From positions 1 through 64,000 of the forward strand of contig NZ_JBPODZ010000003.1 in NCBI RefSeq assembly GCF_052060015.1: a stretch of DNA of 64,000 nucleotides, given 5' to 3'. Both the position numbers and the translations under genes were made by a program. Shown here piece by piece: positions 16,318-25,921 of this stretch. The notes under the pieces are model-generated. The model made no database searches. It was not told the origin of the DNA and worked only from the letters and a program-made list of their open reading frames with translations. Numbering within the stretch: position 1 is the stretch's first letter; every line of letters begins with the position of its first letter. This DNA comes from Arhodomonas sp052060015 (lineage in GTDB: Bacteria > Pseudomonadota > Gammaproteobacteria > Nitrococcales > Nitrococcaceae).

Positions 16318-18188
16318 TGGATGAACGGCTGCTGCGCCACTATGAGGAGGAGCTGCGCTATCTGCGGGAAATGGGAGGCGAGTTTGCCCGGGTTTATCCC
16401 AAGATAGCCGGCCGGCTCGGCCTTGAGGGGCTGGAGTGTGCTGATCCCTACGTGGAGCGTTTGCTCGAGGGCGTTGCCTTCCTCACCGCCCGTGTCCAGC
16501 TCAAGCTCGATGAGGAATTCCCCGAGTTCACCCGCAATCTGTTGGAGCTGATTCAGCCGCAGCTCGCACGGCCGACGCCGTCGATGGCGGTGGTCGGCTT
16601 CGAGCCGGACCTCAACGAGGCCGCTCTAGCCGAGGGGTTCACGGTGCCGCGGGGTAGCGCCATGCGCAGTCTCCTTGCCAAGGGCGAGCGCACGGCCTGT
16701 GAATATCGAACCGCGCATGATCTCACCCTGTGGCCGTTGCGCACGGTCGGGGCGCGGTATCTCTCCAGTGCCGGCGCGATTGCCGCCGCGGGGCTGCCGG
16801 TGCGCGAGGGCGTGCGGGCGGCAATCCAGCTCGATCTCGAGGTGACCGGCGGCCTTGGTGTCGCGGACCTCGCCCTGGATCGGTTGCCGATATTCCTGCA
16901 CGGCACCGATGAGATCCCCATGCAGATTTACGCCCAGGTCCACGGCCATGGCCTTGGCTGCTGCGTCCACGGCCAAACGCCGGAGGACGGGGCCGTGTGG
17001 CTGCCCCGTGAAGCCTTATGCCAGGTGGGCTTCGAGCGCGAGGAGGCACTGCTGCCGCCATCGCGACGCTCTTTCGAGGGTTATCGCCTGGTGCAAGAGT
17101 ATTTCGCTTTCCCCGCGCGGTTTCTATACTTCGAAATCGCGCAGCTGCAGCGCGCACTGCCGCGACTTTCCGGGGAGCGGTTCACCCTGACGATCTACCT
17201 GGATCAGGCCGATGCGGATGTCGAACGCAGCTTGGACGCCGAGCAGTTCAAGCTGTTTACCGTTCCGGCGATAAACCTGTTCCCGGTAACCGCCGATCGC
17301 ATCCATGTGCGTGCCGAGTCGCCCGAGTTCCATGTGGTGCCAGACCGTAATCGCCCCATGGACTTCGAGGTCTACAGCGTAGAGGGCGTGACCGGCTATG
17401 GCAGTTCACCAGAGGACCGGCGCAGCTTCCGGCCGCTCTACGAGCTGACGCATCACCACTTCGAGCGCGAGGCGGGGGCCTTCTTTGCCACCCAGCGCCG
17501 GCCACGTGAGCCATCGGTCCGCCAGCGTCGCCAAGGCTCACGTACCAGCTACCTCGGCAGCGAGTGCTTCATCAGCATCGTGGATTCGCGCAATGCGCCG
17601 TTTCCGACGGGGTTGCGCCAGCTCGAGGTCCAAACCCTGTGCACCAACCGCGATCTGCCGCTGCAGATGGCGGTGGGTAAGGGTGCGACCGATTTCACCC
17701 TCGAGAGCGGGGCGCCGGTGCAGTCGCTGCGGGTGATTGCTGGTCCCACCCGACCTCGAGCGGGCTTCTACGCTGGCGATACGGCCTGGCGCCTGATTAG
17801 CCAGCTGTCGCTGAACTATGTATCCCTAGCCGATCAATCGCCCGACGGCGGCGCCGAAGCGCTCCGGGAGATGCTGGCGCTGTATGTCGATTCCCGTGAC
17901 GCCTTGGCGCGCCACGTTGACGGGGTGGTGTCGGTGACATCGCAGCCAGTCGTCCGGCGCATGCCGGTGCCGGGACCTATCTGCTTCGGCAACGGCTTGG
18001 AGATTCGGCTGCGGCTGGACGAGGCGGCCTTCACCGGCGTCGGCTCGTTTCTACTCGGTGCGGTGCTGGAGCGGTTCTTCGCCAAGTATGTGTCGATCAA
18101 TTCATTTACCGAAACGGTCATCGAGTCGGAAGACCGTCGGGAGGTTATGCGATGGCCGGTCAGGGCGGGTCAGCGCCTGACACTGTAG
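16317..18188 (+). CDS. tssF: T6SS baseplate protein TssF
   Basis: The protein has 623 residues with a GTG start overlapping the tssE stop. The N-terminus LLRHYEEELRYLREMGGEFA, then KIAGRLGLEGLECADPYVER and FPEFTRNLLELIQPQLARP, is diagnostic of TssF. The C-terminus has GNGLEIRLRLDEAAFTGVGS and YVSINSFTETVI. TssF forms the baseplate wedge with TssE, TssG and TssK. Its last 37 bases overlap tssG. Confidence 0.96.
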   Translation: MDERLLRHYEEELRYLREMGGEFARVYPKIAGRLGLEGLECADPYVERLLEGVAFLTARVQLKLDEEFPEFTRNLLELIQPQLARPTPSMAVVGFEPDLNEAALAEGFTVPRGSAMRSLLAKGERTACEYRTAHDLTLWPLRTVGARYLSSAGAIAAAGLPVREGVRAAIQLDLEVTGGLGVADLALDRLPIFLHGTDEIPMQIYAQVHGHGLGCCVHGQTPEDGAVWLPREALCQVGFEREEALLPPSRRSFEGYRLVQEYFAFPARFLYFEIAQLQRALPRLSGERFTLTIYLDQADADVERSLDAEQFKLFTVPAINLFPVTADRIHVRAESPEFHVVPDRNRPMDFEVYSVEGVTGYGSSPEDRRSFRPLYELTHHHFEREAGAFFATQRRPREPSVRQRRQGSRTSYLGSECFISIVDSRNAPFPTGLRQLEVQTLCTNRDLPLQMAVGKGATDFTLESGAPVQSLRVIAGPTRPRAGFYAGDTAWRLISQLSLNYVSLADQSPDGGAEALREMLALYVDSRDALARHVDGVVSVTSQPVVRRMPVPGPICFGNGLEIRLRLDEAAFTGVGSFLLGAVLERFFAKYVSINSFTETVIESEDRREVMRWPVRAGQRLTL

Positions 18189-19258
18189 CGGGATGGCTGG
18201 ACGATCTCGCCCACCGCCCGGAACGCTATAGCCTGTACGCTGCGTTGCGGGTTTTCGAGGTGGGGCATCCACGCGCACCGCGCCTCGGTCGCTCCCGACG
18301 GCCGACGGAGGACGCGGTGCGGGTCGGCCAGCAGCCGAGCCTGCGTTTCGCGCCGGGGGACGTCGTGGCCTTCGAGCCGGGGCAGCCGTCACAGCTGCGC
18401 TGCGAATCGTTCGGACTGTTCGGTCCGAATGGCCCGCTCCCGCTGCACCTGACCGAGTATGCCGACGAGCGTGCCCGACAGTACCAAGACCCGAGCTTCA
18501 CGGCATTCATTAACACCTTTCAGCATCGGCTGGCGTCGCTGTTCTACCGTGCCTGGGCCGATGCCCAGCCGACGGTGCAACAGGACCGCCCCGCCGAGGA
18601 TCGGTTCTCGGTCTACGTTGGCTCGCTGCTCGGCACGGGTGCGCCCGCCACGCGTGAGCGCGACGAGTTGGGTGACTTCGCCCGCTACTGCCGCGCCGGT
18701 CGCTTTGCGCCGGCCGCCAAGTCGGCGGAAGGGTTGGAGGATATCCTCAACGACTACTTCGGAATGGCCTGCCGTATCGAGTCTTTTGTGCCCGGCTGGT
18801 TGGATATCCCGCACGATGAACGGCTCGCCCTCGGACGCGGCGGCGCCAATGCGCTCGGACGACGCGCCAACCTGGGGGCCCGGTCCTGGCAATGTCAGTT
18901 CCGCTTTCGCATCCACGTCGGGCCGCTGTCGCGGGAGACGTTCGAGCGTTTCCTACCCGGCGGGCCGGCGCTGGGGGATCTGGTGGACCTGGTGCGGGCC
19001 TACCTGGGCGACGAGTTGCAGTGGGACGTGGCGCTCACACTGCGGGAGGCGGAGGTGCCGCCGTTGCGCCTCAGCCGGGGGGCGCGCCTGGGCTGGACGA
19101 GTTGGCTCGGGCAGGTGGCTGGCGATGCCCGCGGTGCGCTCGTATCGGGACGGAAAAAAGCCGCTGCGACGCGGGACGAGTGGGCCGACCGAGGGCCACT
19201 GAGGAGGAATGACCGTGGGAGAGATCAGTCGCACGGCGCTGTTCGGCAAGCTGGATAG
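18152..19258 (+). CDS. tssG: T6SS baseplate protein TssG
   Basis: The protein has 368 residues. Family motifs include RYSLYAALRVFEVGHPRAPR, LGRSRRPTEDAVRVGQQPSL, FGLFGPNGPLPLHLTEYA, FINTFQHRLASLFYRAWAD and DDYFGMACRIESFVPGW-like text near the middle (LEDILNDYFGMACRIE). It is a wedge partner of TssF. It starts 37 bp inside tssF and ends 50 bp inside clpV, which is unusually compact. The C-terminal 20-odd residues are encoded in the overlap and look less conserved. Confidence 0.95.
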   Translation: MAGQGGSAPDTVAGWLDDLAHRPERYSLYAALRVFEVGHPRAPRLGRSRRPTEDAVRVGQQPSLRFAPGDVVAFEPGQPSQLRCESFGLFGPNGPLPLHLTEYADERARQYQDPSFTAFINTFQHRLASLFYRAWADAQPTVQQDRPAEDRFSVYVGSLLGTGAPATRERDELGDFARYCRAGRFAPAAKSAEGLEDILNDYFGMACRIESFVPGWLDIPHDERLALGRGGANALGRRANLGARSWQCQFRFRIHVGPLSRETFERFLPGGPALGDLVDLVRAYLGDELQWDVALTLREAEVPPLRLSRGARLGWTSWLGQVAGDARGALVSGRKKAAATRDEWADRGPLRRNDRGRDQSHGAVRQAG

Positions 19259-21926
19259 CCTCGCCTATCAGGCCATCGAGAGCGCTACCACCCTGTGCCG
19301 GATGCGCGGCAATCCCTATGTGGAGCTCGCGCACTGGCTCAATCAGATCCTCCAGCAGCACGATTCCGATCTGCACAGAATCGCGTCCCGCTTCGAGCTC
19401 GAGCCGTCGCGCCTGGCCAAGGACCTCACGGCAAGCCTGGACGCCTTGCCGCGTGGTGCGAGTTCGGTGTCCGATCTGTCGTCGCATGTCGAAGAGGCCG
19501 TGGAGCGGGGGTGGGTATGGGCCACCTTGCGCTTTGGTGAGTCCAGTGTGCGTACGGGCCATCTGGTGGTGGCCTTACTGAAGAGTCCGGGACTGCGTGG
19601 CCTGCTCCCAGGCATCTCCCGTGAGTTTGAGAAGATTCGCGGGGACCAGTTGATCGATGAATGGGACGAGCTCTTGGGCGACTCACCGGAGGCGGTCCAG
19701 GCTGCCAACGATGGGACGCGGATCGGCCAGGCCATGCCGGCTGACAGTGGTGAGTCCGGCGGTGCGGCCGCTGGCAAGCAGGAGGCGCTCGAGCGCTTTA
19801 CCCGCGATCTTACCGCCGAGGCGCGCGCCGGCAACGTGGACCCGGTGGTGGGCCGTGATGAGGAGGTGCGCCAGATGGTGGACATCCTCATGCGCCGCCG
19901 CCAGAACAACCCCATCCTCACCGGCGAGGCGGGCGTGGGCAAGACGGCGGTGGTCGAGGGTTTTGCGCGGCGGATCGCCGACGGCGACGTGCCGCCGACG
20001 CTACAGGACGTCACCCTACGCACCCTGGACGTGGGACTGCTGCAGGCCGGCGCCAGCGTCAAGGGTGAGTTCGAGAACCGGCTACGTGAGGTCATCGATG
20101 AGGTCCAGGCGTCCGAGCGGCCGATCGTCCTTTTCATCGACGAGGCGCATACCCTCATAGGTGCCGGCGGTGCGGCGGGTACCGGCGATGCAGCCAACCT
20201 CCTCAAACCGGCTCTTGCCCGCGGCACGCTGCGTACCATCGGGGCGACCACGTGGGCGGAATACAAGAAGTACATCGAAAAGGATCCAGCGCTTAGCCGT
20301 CGGTTTCAGGCCGTTCAGGTCCCCGAGCCCGAGGCCGACCGGGCCATCGCCATGGTGCGCGCCATGGCCAGCGCAATGGAGGCGCATCACCGGGTGCAAC
20401 TGCGTGACGAGGCGCTGACGGCAGCGGTCAATCTCTCGAGTCGCTATATCCCGGCCCGTCAGCTGCCGGACAAGGCGGTGAGCCTGCTGGATACCGCCTG
20501 TGCCCGGGTTGCGGTCAGCCAGCACGGTGTGCCGGCGGCGGTCGAGGATGCGCGCCGCCGCCTGGACGCCCTGGCCACCGAGGACGAGATCCTCAGCCGT
20601 GAGGCGGCGGTGGGCATGGATGTCGGCGAGCGCCGGCGGACGGTCGAGCAGGCGATGGCCGACGAGCGCGCACGGCTGGAGCAGCTGGAGCAGGATTGGC
20701 AGCAGGAGAAGGCACTGGTGGATGAAATCCTGCAGTTGCGCGCGACACTGCGCGAGCGCGCTGGGACGCTCTCGCCGGCTGACGAGCCGGACGCGCAACG
20801 CCCCGCTGTGGCGGCCTCGGACGCCGACGTGGAGCCGGACACCGGGGTGTTGGTCGAGCAACTGCGCGAGCGCCAGGCCGAGCTCGAGACCCTGCAGGGT
20901 GAACGGCCGCTGATCCTACCGAGCGTTGATGCCCAAGCCGCGGCCGCCGTGGTGGCCGATTGGACCGGTATCCCGGTGGGGCGGATGGTGCGTGACGAAG
21001 TGACCACGGTACTGTCTCTGGCCGAGCACCTGGGCGAGCGGGTGAAGGGCCAGGATCACGCCCTGGAGATGATCACCAAGCGCGTACAGACCGCGCGTGC
21101 CAACCTGGATAACCCGGCCAAGCCGGTGGGTGTGTTCATGCTCGCGGGGCCCTCCGGCGTGGGTAAGACCGAAACCGCCCTCGCGCTGGCCGAGACGCTG
21201 TACGGCGGGGAACATAACCTCATCACCATCAACATGAGCGAGTTCCAGGAGGCGCACACCGTCTCCACACTCAAGGGGGCACCGCCAGGGTATGTCGGCT
21301 ATGGCGAGGGCGGTGTGCTCACCGAGGCAGTCCGCCGGCACCCTTACAGCGTGGTGCTGCTCGACGAGGTGGAGAAGGCGCACCCGGACGTCCACGAGAT
21401 CTTCTTCCAGGTCTTCGACAAGGGCCAGATGGAGGACGGCGAGGGCCGGCTGATCGATTTCCGCAACACCCTCATCATCCTCACCACCAACGTTGGCACC
21501 GAGCGGATCATGCGCGCCTGGCAGGGTGACCAGCCCGTGGACGCGGATGCGCTCGCCGGTGCCCTGCGTGAGCCCTTGCTGGAGGTGTTTCCGCCGGCCC
21601 TGCTCGGGCGCATGGTTACCATCCCCTATTATCCGCTGAGCGACCAAATGCTGCGCGGGATCATCCGGCTGCAGCTCGAGCGTATCGCCGAGCGCGTGCG
21701 CGAGAACCACGAGGTGCCGTTCAGCTACGAGGAGGCAGTGGTGGATCGGGTGCTTGAGCGCTGCACGGAGTTGGAGAGCGGTGGGCGCATGATCGATGCC
21801 ATCCTCACCAACAGCCTGCTTCCCGACTTGAGCCGCGAGTTCCTCAACCGGCTCATCGAGCACGAGCCGGTCCAGCGTGTGCATGTGGACGTGGCCGACA
21901 AGGGGTTTGTGTATGCCTTCGACTGA
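19209..21926 (+). CDS. clpV: T6SS sheath-disassembly ATPase ClpV (TssH)
   Basis: The protein has 905 residues. It has a Clp N-domain (residues about 1-160), a first AAA+ domain with Walker A GEAGVGKTA near residue 239 and Walker B IVLFIDEAHTL, and a coiled-coil middle domain rich in Glu/Arg. The second AAA+ domain has GPSGVGKTE near 647 and VVLLDEVEKAHPDV. The linker after residue 160 (SGESGGAAAGKQEALERF) is typical of ClpV rather than ClpB. It extracts TssC from contracted sheaths so that they can be recycled. GAGGA precedes the ATG. Confidence 0.96.
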   Translation: MTVGEISRTALFGKLDSLAYQAIESATTLCRMRGNPYVELAHWLNQILQQHDSDLHRIASRFELEPSRLAKDLTASLDALPRGASSVSDLSSHVEEAVERGWVWATLRFGESSVRTGHLVVALLKSPGLRGLLPGISREFEKIRGDQLIDEWDELLGDSPEAVQAANDGTRIGQAMPADSGESGGAAAGKQEALERFTRDLTAEARAGNVDPVVGRDEEVRQMVDILMRRRQNNPILTGEAGVGKTAVVEGFARRIADGDVPPTLQDVTLRTLDVGLLQAGASVKGEFENRLREVIDEVQASERPIVLFIDEAHTLIGAGGAAGTGDAANLLKPALARGTLRTIGATTWAEYKKYIEKDPALSRRFQAVQVPEPEADRAIAMVRAMASAMEAHHRVQLRDEALTAAVNLSSRYIPARQLPDKAVSLLDTACARVAVSQHGVPAAVEDARRRLDALATEDEILSREAAVGMDVGERRRTVEQAMADERARLEQLEQDWQQEKALVDEILQLRATLRERAGTLSPADEPDAQRPAVAASDADVEPDTGVLVEQLRERQAELETLQGERPLILPSVDAQAAAAVVADWTGIPVGRMVRDEVTTVLSLAEHLGERVKGQDHALEMITKRVQTARANLDNPAKPVGVFMLAGPSGVGKTETALALAETLYGGEHNLITINMSEFQEAHTVSTLKGAPPGYVGYGEGGVLTEAVRRHPYSVVLLDEVEKAHPDVHEIFFQVFDKGQMEDGEGRLIDFRNTLIILTTNVGTERIMRAWQGDQPVDADALAGALREPLLEVFPPALLGRMVTIPYYPLSDQMLRGIIRLQLERIAERVRENHEVPFSYEEAVVDRVLERCTELESGGRMIDAILTNSLLPDLSREFLNRLIEHEPVQRVHVDVADKGFVYAFD

Positions 21927-22063
21927 GTCGTGGGACGGACACTGCCCCACCCGAATGCCGCGTGCTAAGCCCTGCGGGGCCCAGCTTGACGCGGTTTCGG
22001 TGCTGAGCGAACCTGCCAGTGAGAATGGCAATAGGCCCGGTGGACGGTCTAGCGGTCGGCTTT

Positions 22064-22345
22064 ATGGCGCGTGCACGACTGGTCGAAGTGGATTATTACA
22101 GCTTCCGGCAGCTGCTGCGGGAGGCGGCCAACCGGGGTGGGCGCATCGACAAAAGGGACGCCAATCGCTGGGCCGATTACGTCAAGACCTACAACATCAA
22201 CGAGGTGGGTGCCACTGCCATCGCCCGGCAGCGCTTCGAAGAGCCGACGCCGGTGATTATCAACCTCGGCGGCACGCGCGACGGCCTCTATCTGTACTCG
22301 GACATCGAGGAAGGCTGTCTGCGATTGGTCGTGCAGGACAGCTAG
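22064..22345 (+). CDS. small unknown protein between clpV and tagH
   Basis: The protein has 93 residues from this ATG; in-frame starts at 22019 (GTG) and 22025 would give up to 108. No clear ribosome site decides among them. The sequence DYYSFRQLLREAANRGGRID, DKRDANRWADYVKTYNINEV, TPVIINLGGTRDGLYLYSD is soluble, with predicted helices followed by beta strands. I do not recognise the family. Its position inside the operon, with the same orientation and a length preserved without stops, argues that it is a real T6SS-associated gene. Confidence 0.6.
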   Translation: MARARLVEVDYYSFRQLLREAANRGGRIDKRDANRWADYVKTYNINEVGATAIARQRFEEPTPVIINLGGTRDGLYLYSDIEEGCLRLVVQDS

Positions 22346-22490
22346 CGGCCGCGGTATCCCACTGCCCTCTGTCGGTGGGCTGGGGTGATCGCCGGTTATA
22401 CCTGTTGCGTACCCGTCATTGGTGCCGCCGCAGCCGCCCGTGCCATCTGGGGCCCGCCAGTCAGGCAGCGCAGCAACCGCGAGGTGACTC

Positions 22491-23978
22491 ATGCGCTTGT
22501 CGTTATCGGTGATCGGTGCCCAGGCCCAGGCCCTCGGTGATAACGCCCAGGTCTGTTGGGTGGACCACGGTGGAACGATCGGGCGCGCCGAGAACAACGA
22601 CTGGACGCTGCCCGACCCACGCCAGGAGATCTCGCGCTGCCATGCCCGCATCCGCTTCGCGGGTGGCCGATTCTATTTGGAGGACGCTAGCGCCAACGGG
22701 ATTTACGTGGATGACCCCGGGAACCGGATGAGTAGTCGCGAGATGTTGACGCTCGAGAACGGTCAGCGATTGTTCATCGGGGACTACGAAATCCACGTCA
22801 GCGTTGCCGAGGGAGAGGGCGTAGAGCAGGAGCCGCCCGCGAGGGAGGCCCCGAACGCGACCGGGCCCCCTAGCGGCAGTGCCGTGGTGCCCGACGAGGA
22901 GAGCCCCCCCGACCCCTTGGACTTGCTTGGCGGGGCCGTGGAGACGCCGAAGCAGCCGCCATCAGTGCCGGACGACCCCGAGCCGGCGTATCTCAAGGAG
23001 CATTTCCGGCCGGCACCCGTGCAACCGGATCGCAGCAAGGAACCACTACCGTCGGCGCCCGATGACGATGCGAGTCCGCCAGGGCCGATCCCCACCGACT
23101 GGTGGCGCGATATCGGCACAGCCGGGACAGCGGGGAGCGACGGTAAGGGGGAAGCCGACGATGCTGGTGAGAGCAGCGGTGAACCGTCGTCCCCATCGTC
23201 GTCGCAACCCATACCGCCGACGGCCCCAGAGCCAACGCCGGTTGAGACGCCTCAGGATCCCGGCGAGGTGCCGCAACCGGGCCCGCCGGAGCGGCCGTGC
23301 CCCGGTGGCACGGCCCGCCAAACGGAGGGGGCGCGTACCGCGAGCGGAGCGTCGACTGCCGGCGCAAGCACCTCTCAGGACGCGCTGGAGCGGTTGCTGG
23401 CCGGAGCGGGGATCGACCCTGCCGAGCTGACGCCGGAGACCGCCGAGACCCTCGGTCGTGTCCTGCACGTGGCCGTGGACGGGCTAATGGACCTGTTGCG
23501 CGCCCGGATGGAGATCAAGAACGAATTCAGGATGTCGGTGACGCTGATCCAGTCCACCGACAATAACCCCCTGAAGTTCTCGACTAATGTGCAGGACGCC
23601 ATGCATAACCTGCTGGTCAAGGACAATCCGGACTACCTAGGGCCTGAGGAGGCCTTTCACGCTAGTTTCGATGACCTGCGTTTCCATCAGATGGCCCTGT
23701 TGGCCGGCATGCGGGAGGCGTTCTTCGCCATGATCGAGCGTTTCGATCCCGACAACCTGGAAACGCAGTTCAGTCAGCGCCAGCAAGATAGCGGGGTGCT
23801 CGGCCGTATGGGACGGCGCCGTTACTGGGAGCAATACCGCGGGCTGTACGACGAAATCCGTCAGGATACCGAGGGATACTTTAATCGGCTGTTCGGCGAG
23901 GCGTTCGTCGAAGCCTACGAGCGTCAGATGGACGAGCTCAAGCAGGGCGCCCGACAGCGCCGTTCGGGTGGGCAGTGA
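22491..23978 (+). CDS. tagH: T6SS FHA-domain protein TagH
   Basis: The protein has 495 residues. The N-terminal FHA domain (about 1-105) has the phosphothreonine-binding pattern GGTIGRAENNDWTLPD, ISRCHARI and LEDASANGIYVD. A long Pro/Glu/Ser-rich disordered linker spans about 110-295. The C-terminal TagH/ImpI-type domain has LLRARMEIKNEFRMSVTLIQ, DNNPLKFSTNVQDAMHNLL and GPEEAFHASFDDLRFHQMAL. It binds PpkA-phosphorylated targets in threonine-phosphorylation control of T6SS activity. The kinase, phosphatase and TagF are encoded further down the same operon. Confidence 0.94.
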   Translation: MRLSLSVIGAQAQALGDNAQVCWVDHGGTIGRAENNDWTLPDPRQEISRCHARIRFAGGRFYLEDASANGIYVDDPGNRMSSREMLTLENGQRLFIGDYEIHVSVAEGEGVEQEPPAREAPNATGPPSGSAVVPDEESPPDPLDLLGGAVETPKQPPSVPDDPEPAYLKEHFRPAPVQPDRSKEPLPSAPDDDASPPGPIPTDWWRDIGTAGTAGSDGKGEADDAGESSGEPSSPSSSQPIPPTAPEPTPVETPQDPGEVPQPGPPERPCPGGTARQTEGARTASGASTAGASTSQDALERLLAGAGIDPAELTPETAETLGRVLHVAVDGLMDLLRARMEIKNEFRMSVTLIQSTDNNPLKFSTNVQDAMHNLLVKDNPDYLGPEEAFHASFDDLRFHQMALLAGMREAFFAMIERFDPDNLETQFSQRQQDSGVLGRMGRRRYWEQYRGLYDEIRQDTEGYFNRLFGEAFVEAYERQMDELKQGARQRRSGGQ

Positions 23979-24004
23979 CAGGAAAGCCAGGAGAACAACG
24001 CATC

Positions 24005-24556
24005 ATGAGCAGTCATTGGGTGGTCCGCACCGTATTGGCCCTGCTCACCGGGGCCGCGCTTATCGCCGGCTGTGCCTCCACGCCGCCGTCCGAGGAAGTC
24101 ACCGCCGTAGAGGGACGCATCTTGGTGGGTCCCAATCTCAATCCCAATGCCGAGGGCCGGCCGTCGCCGGTGTACCTGCGGGTGTATCAATTGACCGAGG
24201 CCGCCGCATTCAGCGGTGCCACTTACGGCCAGCTGGCGGACCGCGACACCGAGACCCTGGGCGCGAGCCTGATCACCCGTGACGAGTTCGAGCTCTGCCC
24301 GCGGGAGGCACCCGAGAAACCACGCACCGCCCAAGCGGATCGCCCCTGTCAGGGTGCCGAGCGCGAGATCGAGCTGGACCTCAAGGGCAACGCCCGGTTT
24401 CTGGCGGTGATGGGTGAGTTCTACGATCTGCACGACCCTTCGGGGAGCTGGCGGGACGTGGCCAAGATCCCGGAGTCGGGCATGCTCGATGTGTTCTCAT
24501 CGCCGTCGTTGGTCATCGAGATGCAAGGCGCCACCGTCGACGTTCGTTTCGAATAG
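24005..24556 (+). CDS. tssJ: T6SS outer-membrane lipoprotein TssJ
   Basis: The protein has 183 residues. The signal peptide VLALLTGAALIAGC ends in a lipobox (LIAGC). The mature domain has LNPNAEGRPSPVYLRVYQL, AAFSGATYGQLADRD and SLVIEMQGATVDVRF, as in TssJ. It anchors the TssLM membrane complex to the outer membrane. An insertion with two Cys, ELCPREAPEKPRTAQADRPC, is unusual in length and may form a disulfide in the periplasm. AGGAGA about 12 bases upstream supports the ATG at 24005. Confidence 0.94.
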   Translation: MSSHWVVRTVLALLTGAALIAGCASTPPSEEVTAVEGRILVGPNLNPNAEGRPSPVYLRVYQLTEAAAFSGATYGQLADRDTETLGASLITRDEFELCPREAPEKPRTAQADRPCQGAEREIELDLKGNARFLAVMGEFYDLHDPSGSWRDVAKIPESGMLDVFSSPSLVIEMQGATVDVRFE

Positions 24557-24574
24557 CCAAGGTCGGGAGCGCCC

Positions 24575-25921
24575 ATGTCACGCAACAGCCGCATCCTCTG
24601 GAGCGAAGGGCTCTTCCTGGAGCCGCAGCACTTCCAGCAGCACGACCGCTACCTGGAAAGCTATGTCGAGGGGCGCATGGGGGCCGTCGGCGCCCACGCC
24701 TGGGGGTTCAGCGCCCTGGAGCTGGAGAGCGATCTCCTGGGGCTCGGCAAAGTAGCGCTGCGCAGCGCTAGCGGCGTGTTCCCGGACGGCACGCCGTTCG
24801 CGCTTCCCGATCAGGATCCGCTGCCCAGCCCGCTGGCAATCGACGAGAACGTTCGCGACTGCACGGTCTATCTGGCGCTGCCGCTGCGTAGCGATGGCGC
24901 GGCCGAGGTGCAGCGTGGCGGCGACGGCAACGGGTTGTACCGCTATCGCGCCGAAGACGTTGAGGTGCGCGACAGCGTGCTGGACAGCAGTGCCTCGACC
25001 CTGGTGGAGGTGGGCCGATTGAATACGCGCCTGGCCCTGGAGGGAGAGACCCTCGAGCAGTACGCGACCATGCCGGTGGCGCGGGTTACCGAGCGGCGCT
25101 CGGACGGCCAGGTGGTGCTCGACGAGTCATTCATCCCGACTGTCACCCGGGCGGGGGCGGCGCGCCGGTTGGAGGCCTTCGTCAACGAGATGCGCGGCAC
25201 CCTGGAACAGCGCGCGGACTACCTGGCCGAACGGGTGACCGCCGGCGGCCAGGGCGGTGCCAGCGAGATCACCGACTTTCTCATGCTGCAGGTAATCAAC
25301 CGCCATGCCCCGGTGGTGAGCCATCTCGCGGAGTCGCTGCACATCCACCCGGAGCGATTGTATACACAGCTCCTGGGCCTGGCCGGTGAGCTCGCCACCC
25401 TAACGCGCGAGAGCCGGCGACCGCCGGAGCTGGCGAGCTATCGCCATGACGCCCTCGGCGAGGCGTTTACGCCGCTGTTCGAACTCCTGCGCTCGGAGTT
25501 CCGCGCGGTGCGTGAGACGCCGGCGATCCTCATTCCCCTGGAGGCCACTGGTCGCCATGGCATTAGCGTCGCGCGCATCGAGGATACCAGGCTACTGGAC
25601 AACGCCAACTTCGTGCTCGCCGTGGGCGCGAGCCTGCCGGCCGAAGAGCTCCGCCAGCGATTCCCTGCCCAGGTGAAGATTGGTCCGGTTGAGCGCATCG
25701 CCGAGCTGGTGAACAACAACCTTCCCGGTATCGAGCTAGTGCCCGTGCCGGTGGCGCCGCGCCAGATCCCCTACTACGCGAACTATGTGTATTTCGAGCT
25801 GAGCCGCAGCGGCTCGTTGTGGAGTCAACTGTCGAACTCGGGGGGGCTGGCGGTCCATGTCGCCGGACAGTTCCCTGACCTGAAGATGGACCTGTGGGCC
25901 GTGCGAGGTCAGACTCGATGA
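24575..25921 (+). CDS. tssK: T6SS baseplate-membrane connector TssK
   Basis: The protein has 448 residues. The N-terminus MSRNSRILWSEGLFLEPQHFQQHDRYLE is the hallmark of TssK. Other conserved text is DFLMLQVINRHAPVVSHLAE, HIHPERLYTQLLGLAGEL and the C-terminal YFELSRSGSLWSQLSNSGGL. TssK connects the baseplate wedges to TssL and TssM. Its TGA overlaps the tssL ATG (ATGA). Confidence 0.97.
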   Translation: MSRNSRILWSEGLFLEPQHFQQHDRYLESYVEGRMGAVGAHAWGFSALELESDLLGLGKVALRSASGVFPDGTPFALPDQDPLPSPLAIDENVRDCTVYLALPLRSDGAAEVQRGGDGNGLYRYRAEDVEVRDSVLDSSASTLVEVGRLNTRLALEGETLEQYATMPVARVTERRSDGQVVLDESFIPTVTRAGAARRLEAFVNEMRGTLEQRADYLAERVTAGGQGGASEITDFLMLQVINRHAPVVSHLAESLHIHPERLYTQLLGLAGELATLTRESRRPPELASYRHDALGEAFTPLFELLRSEFRAVRETPAILIPLEATGRHGISVARIEDTRLLDNANFVLAVGASLPAEELRQRFPAQVKIGPVERIAELVNNNLPGIELVPVPVAPRQIPYYANYVYFELSRSGSLWSQLSNSGGLAVHVAGQFPDLKMDLWAVRGQTR

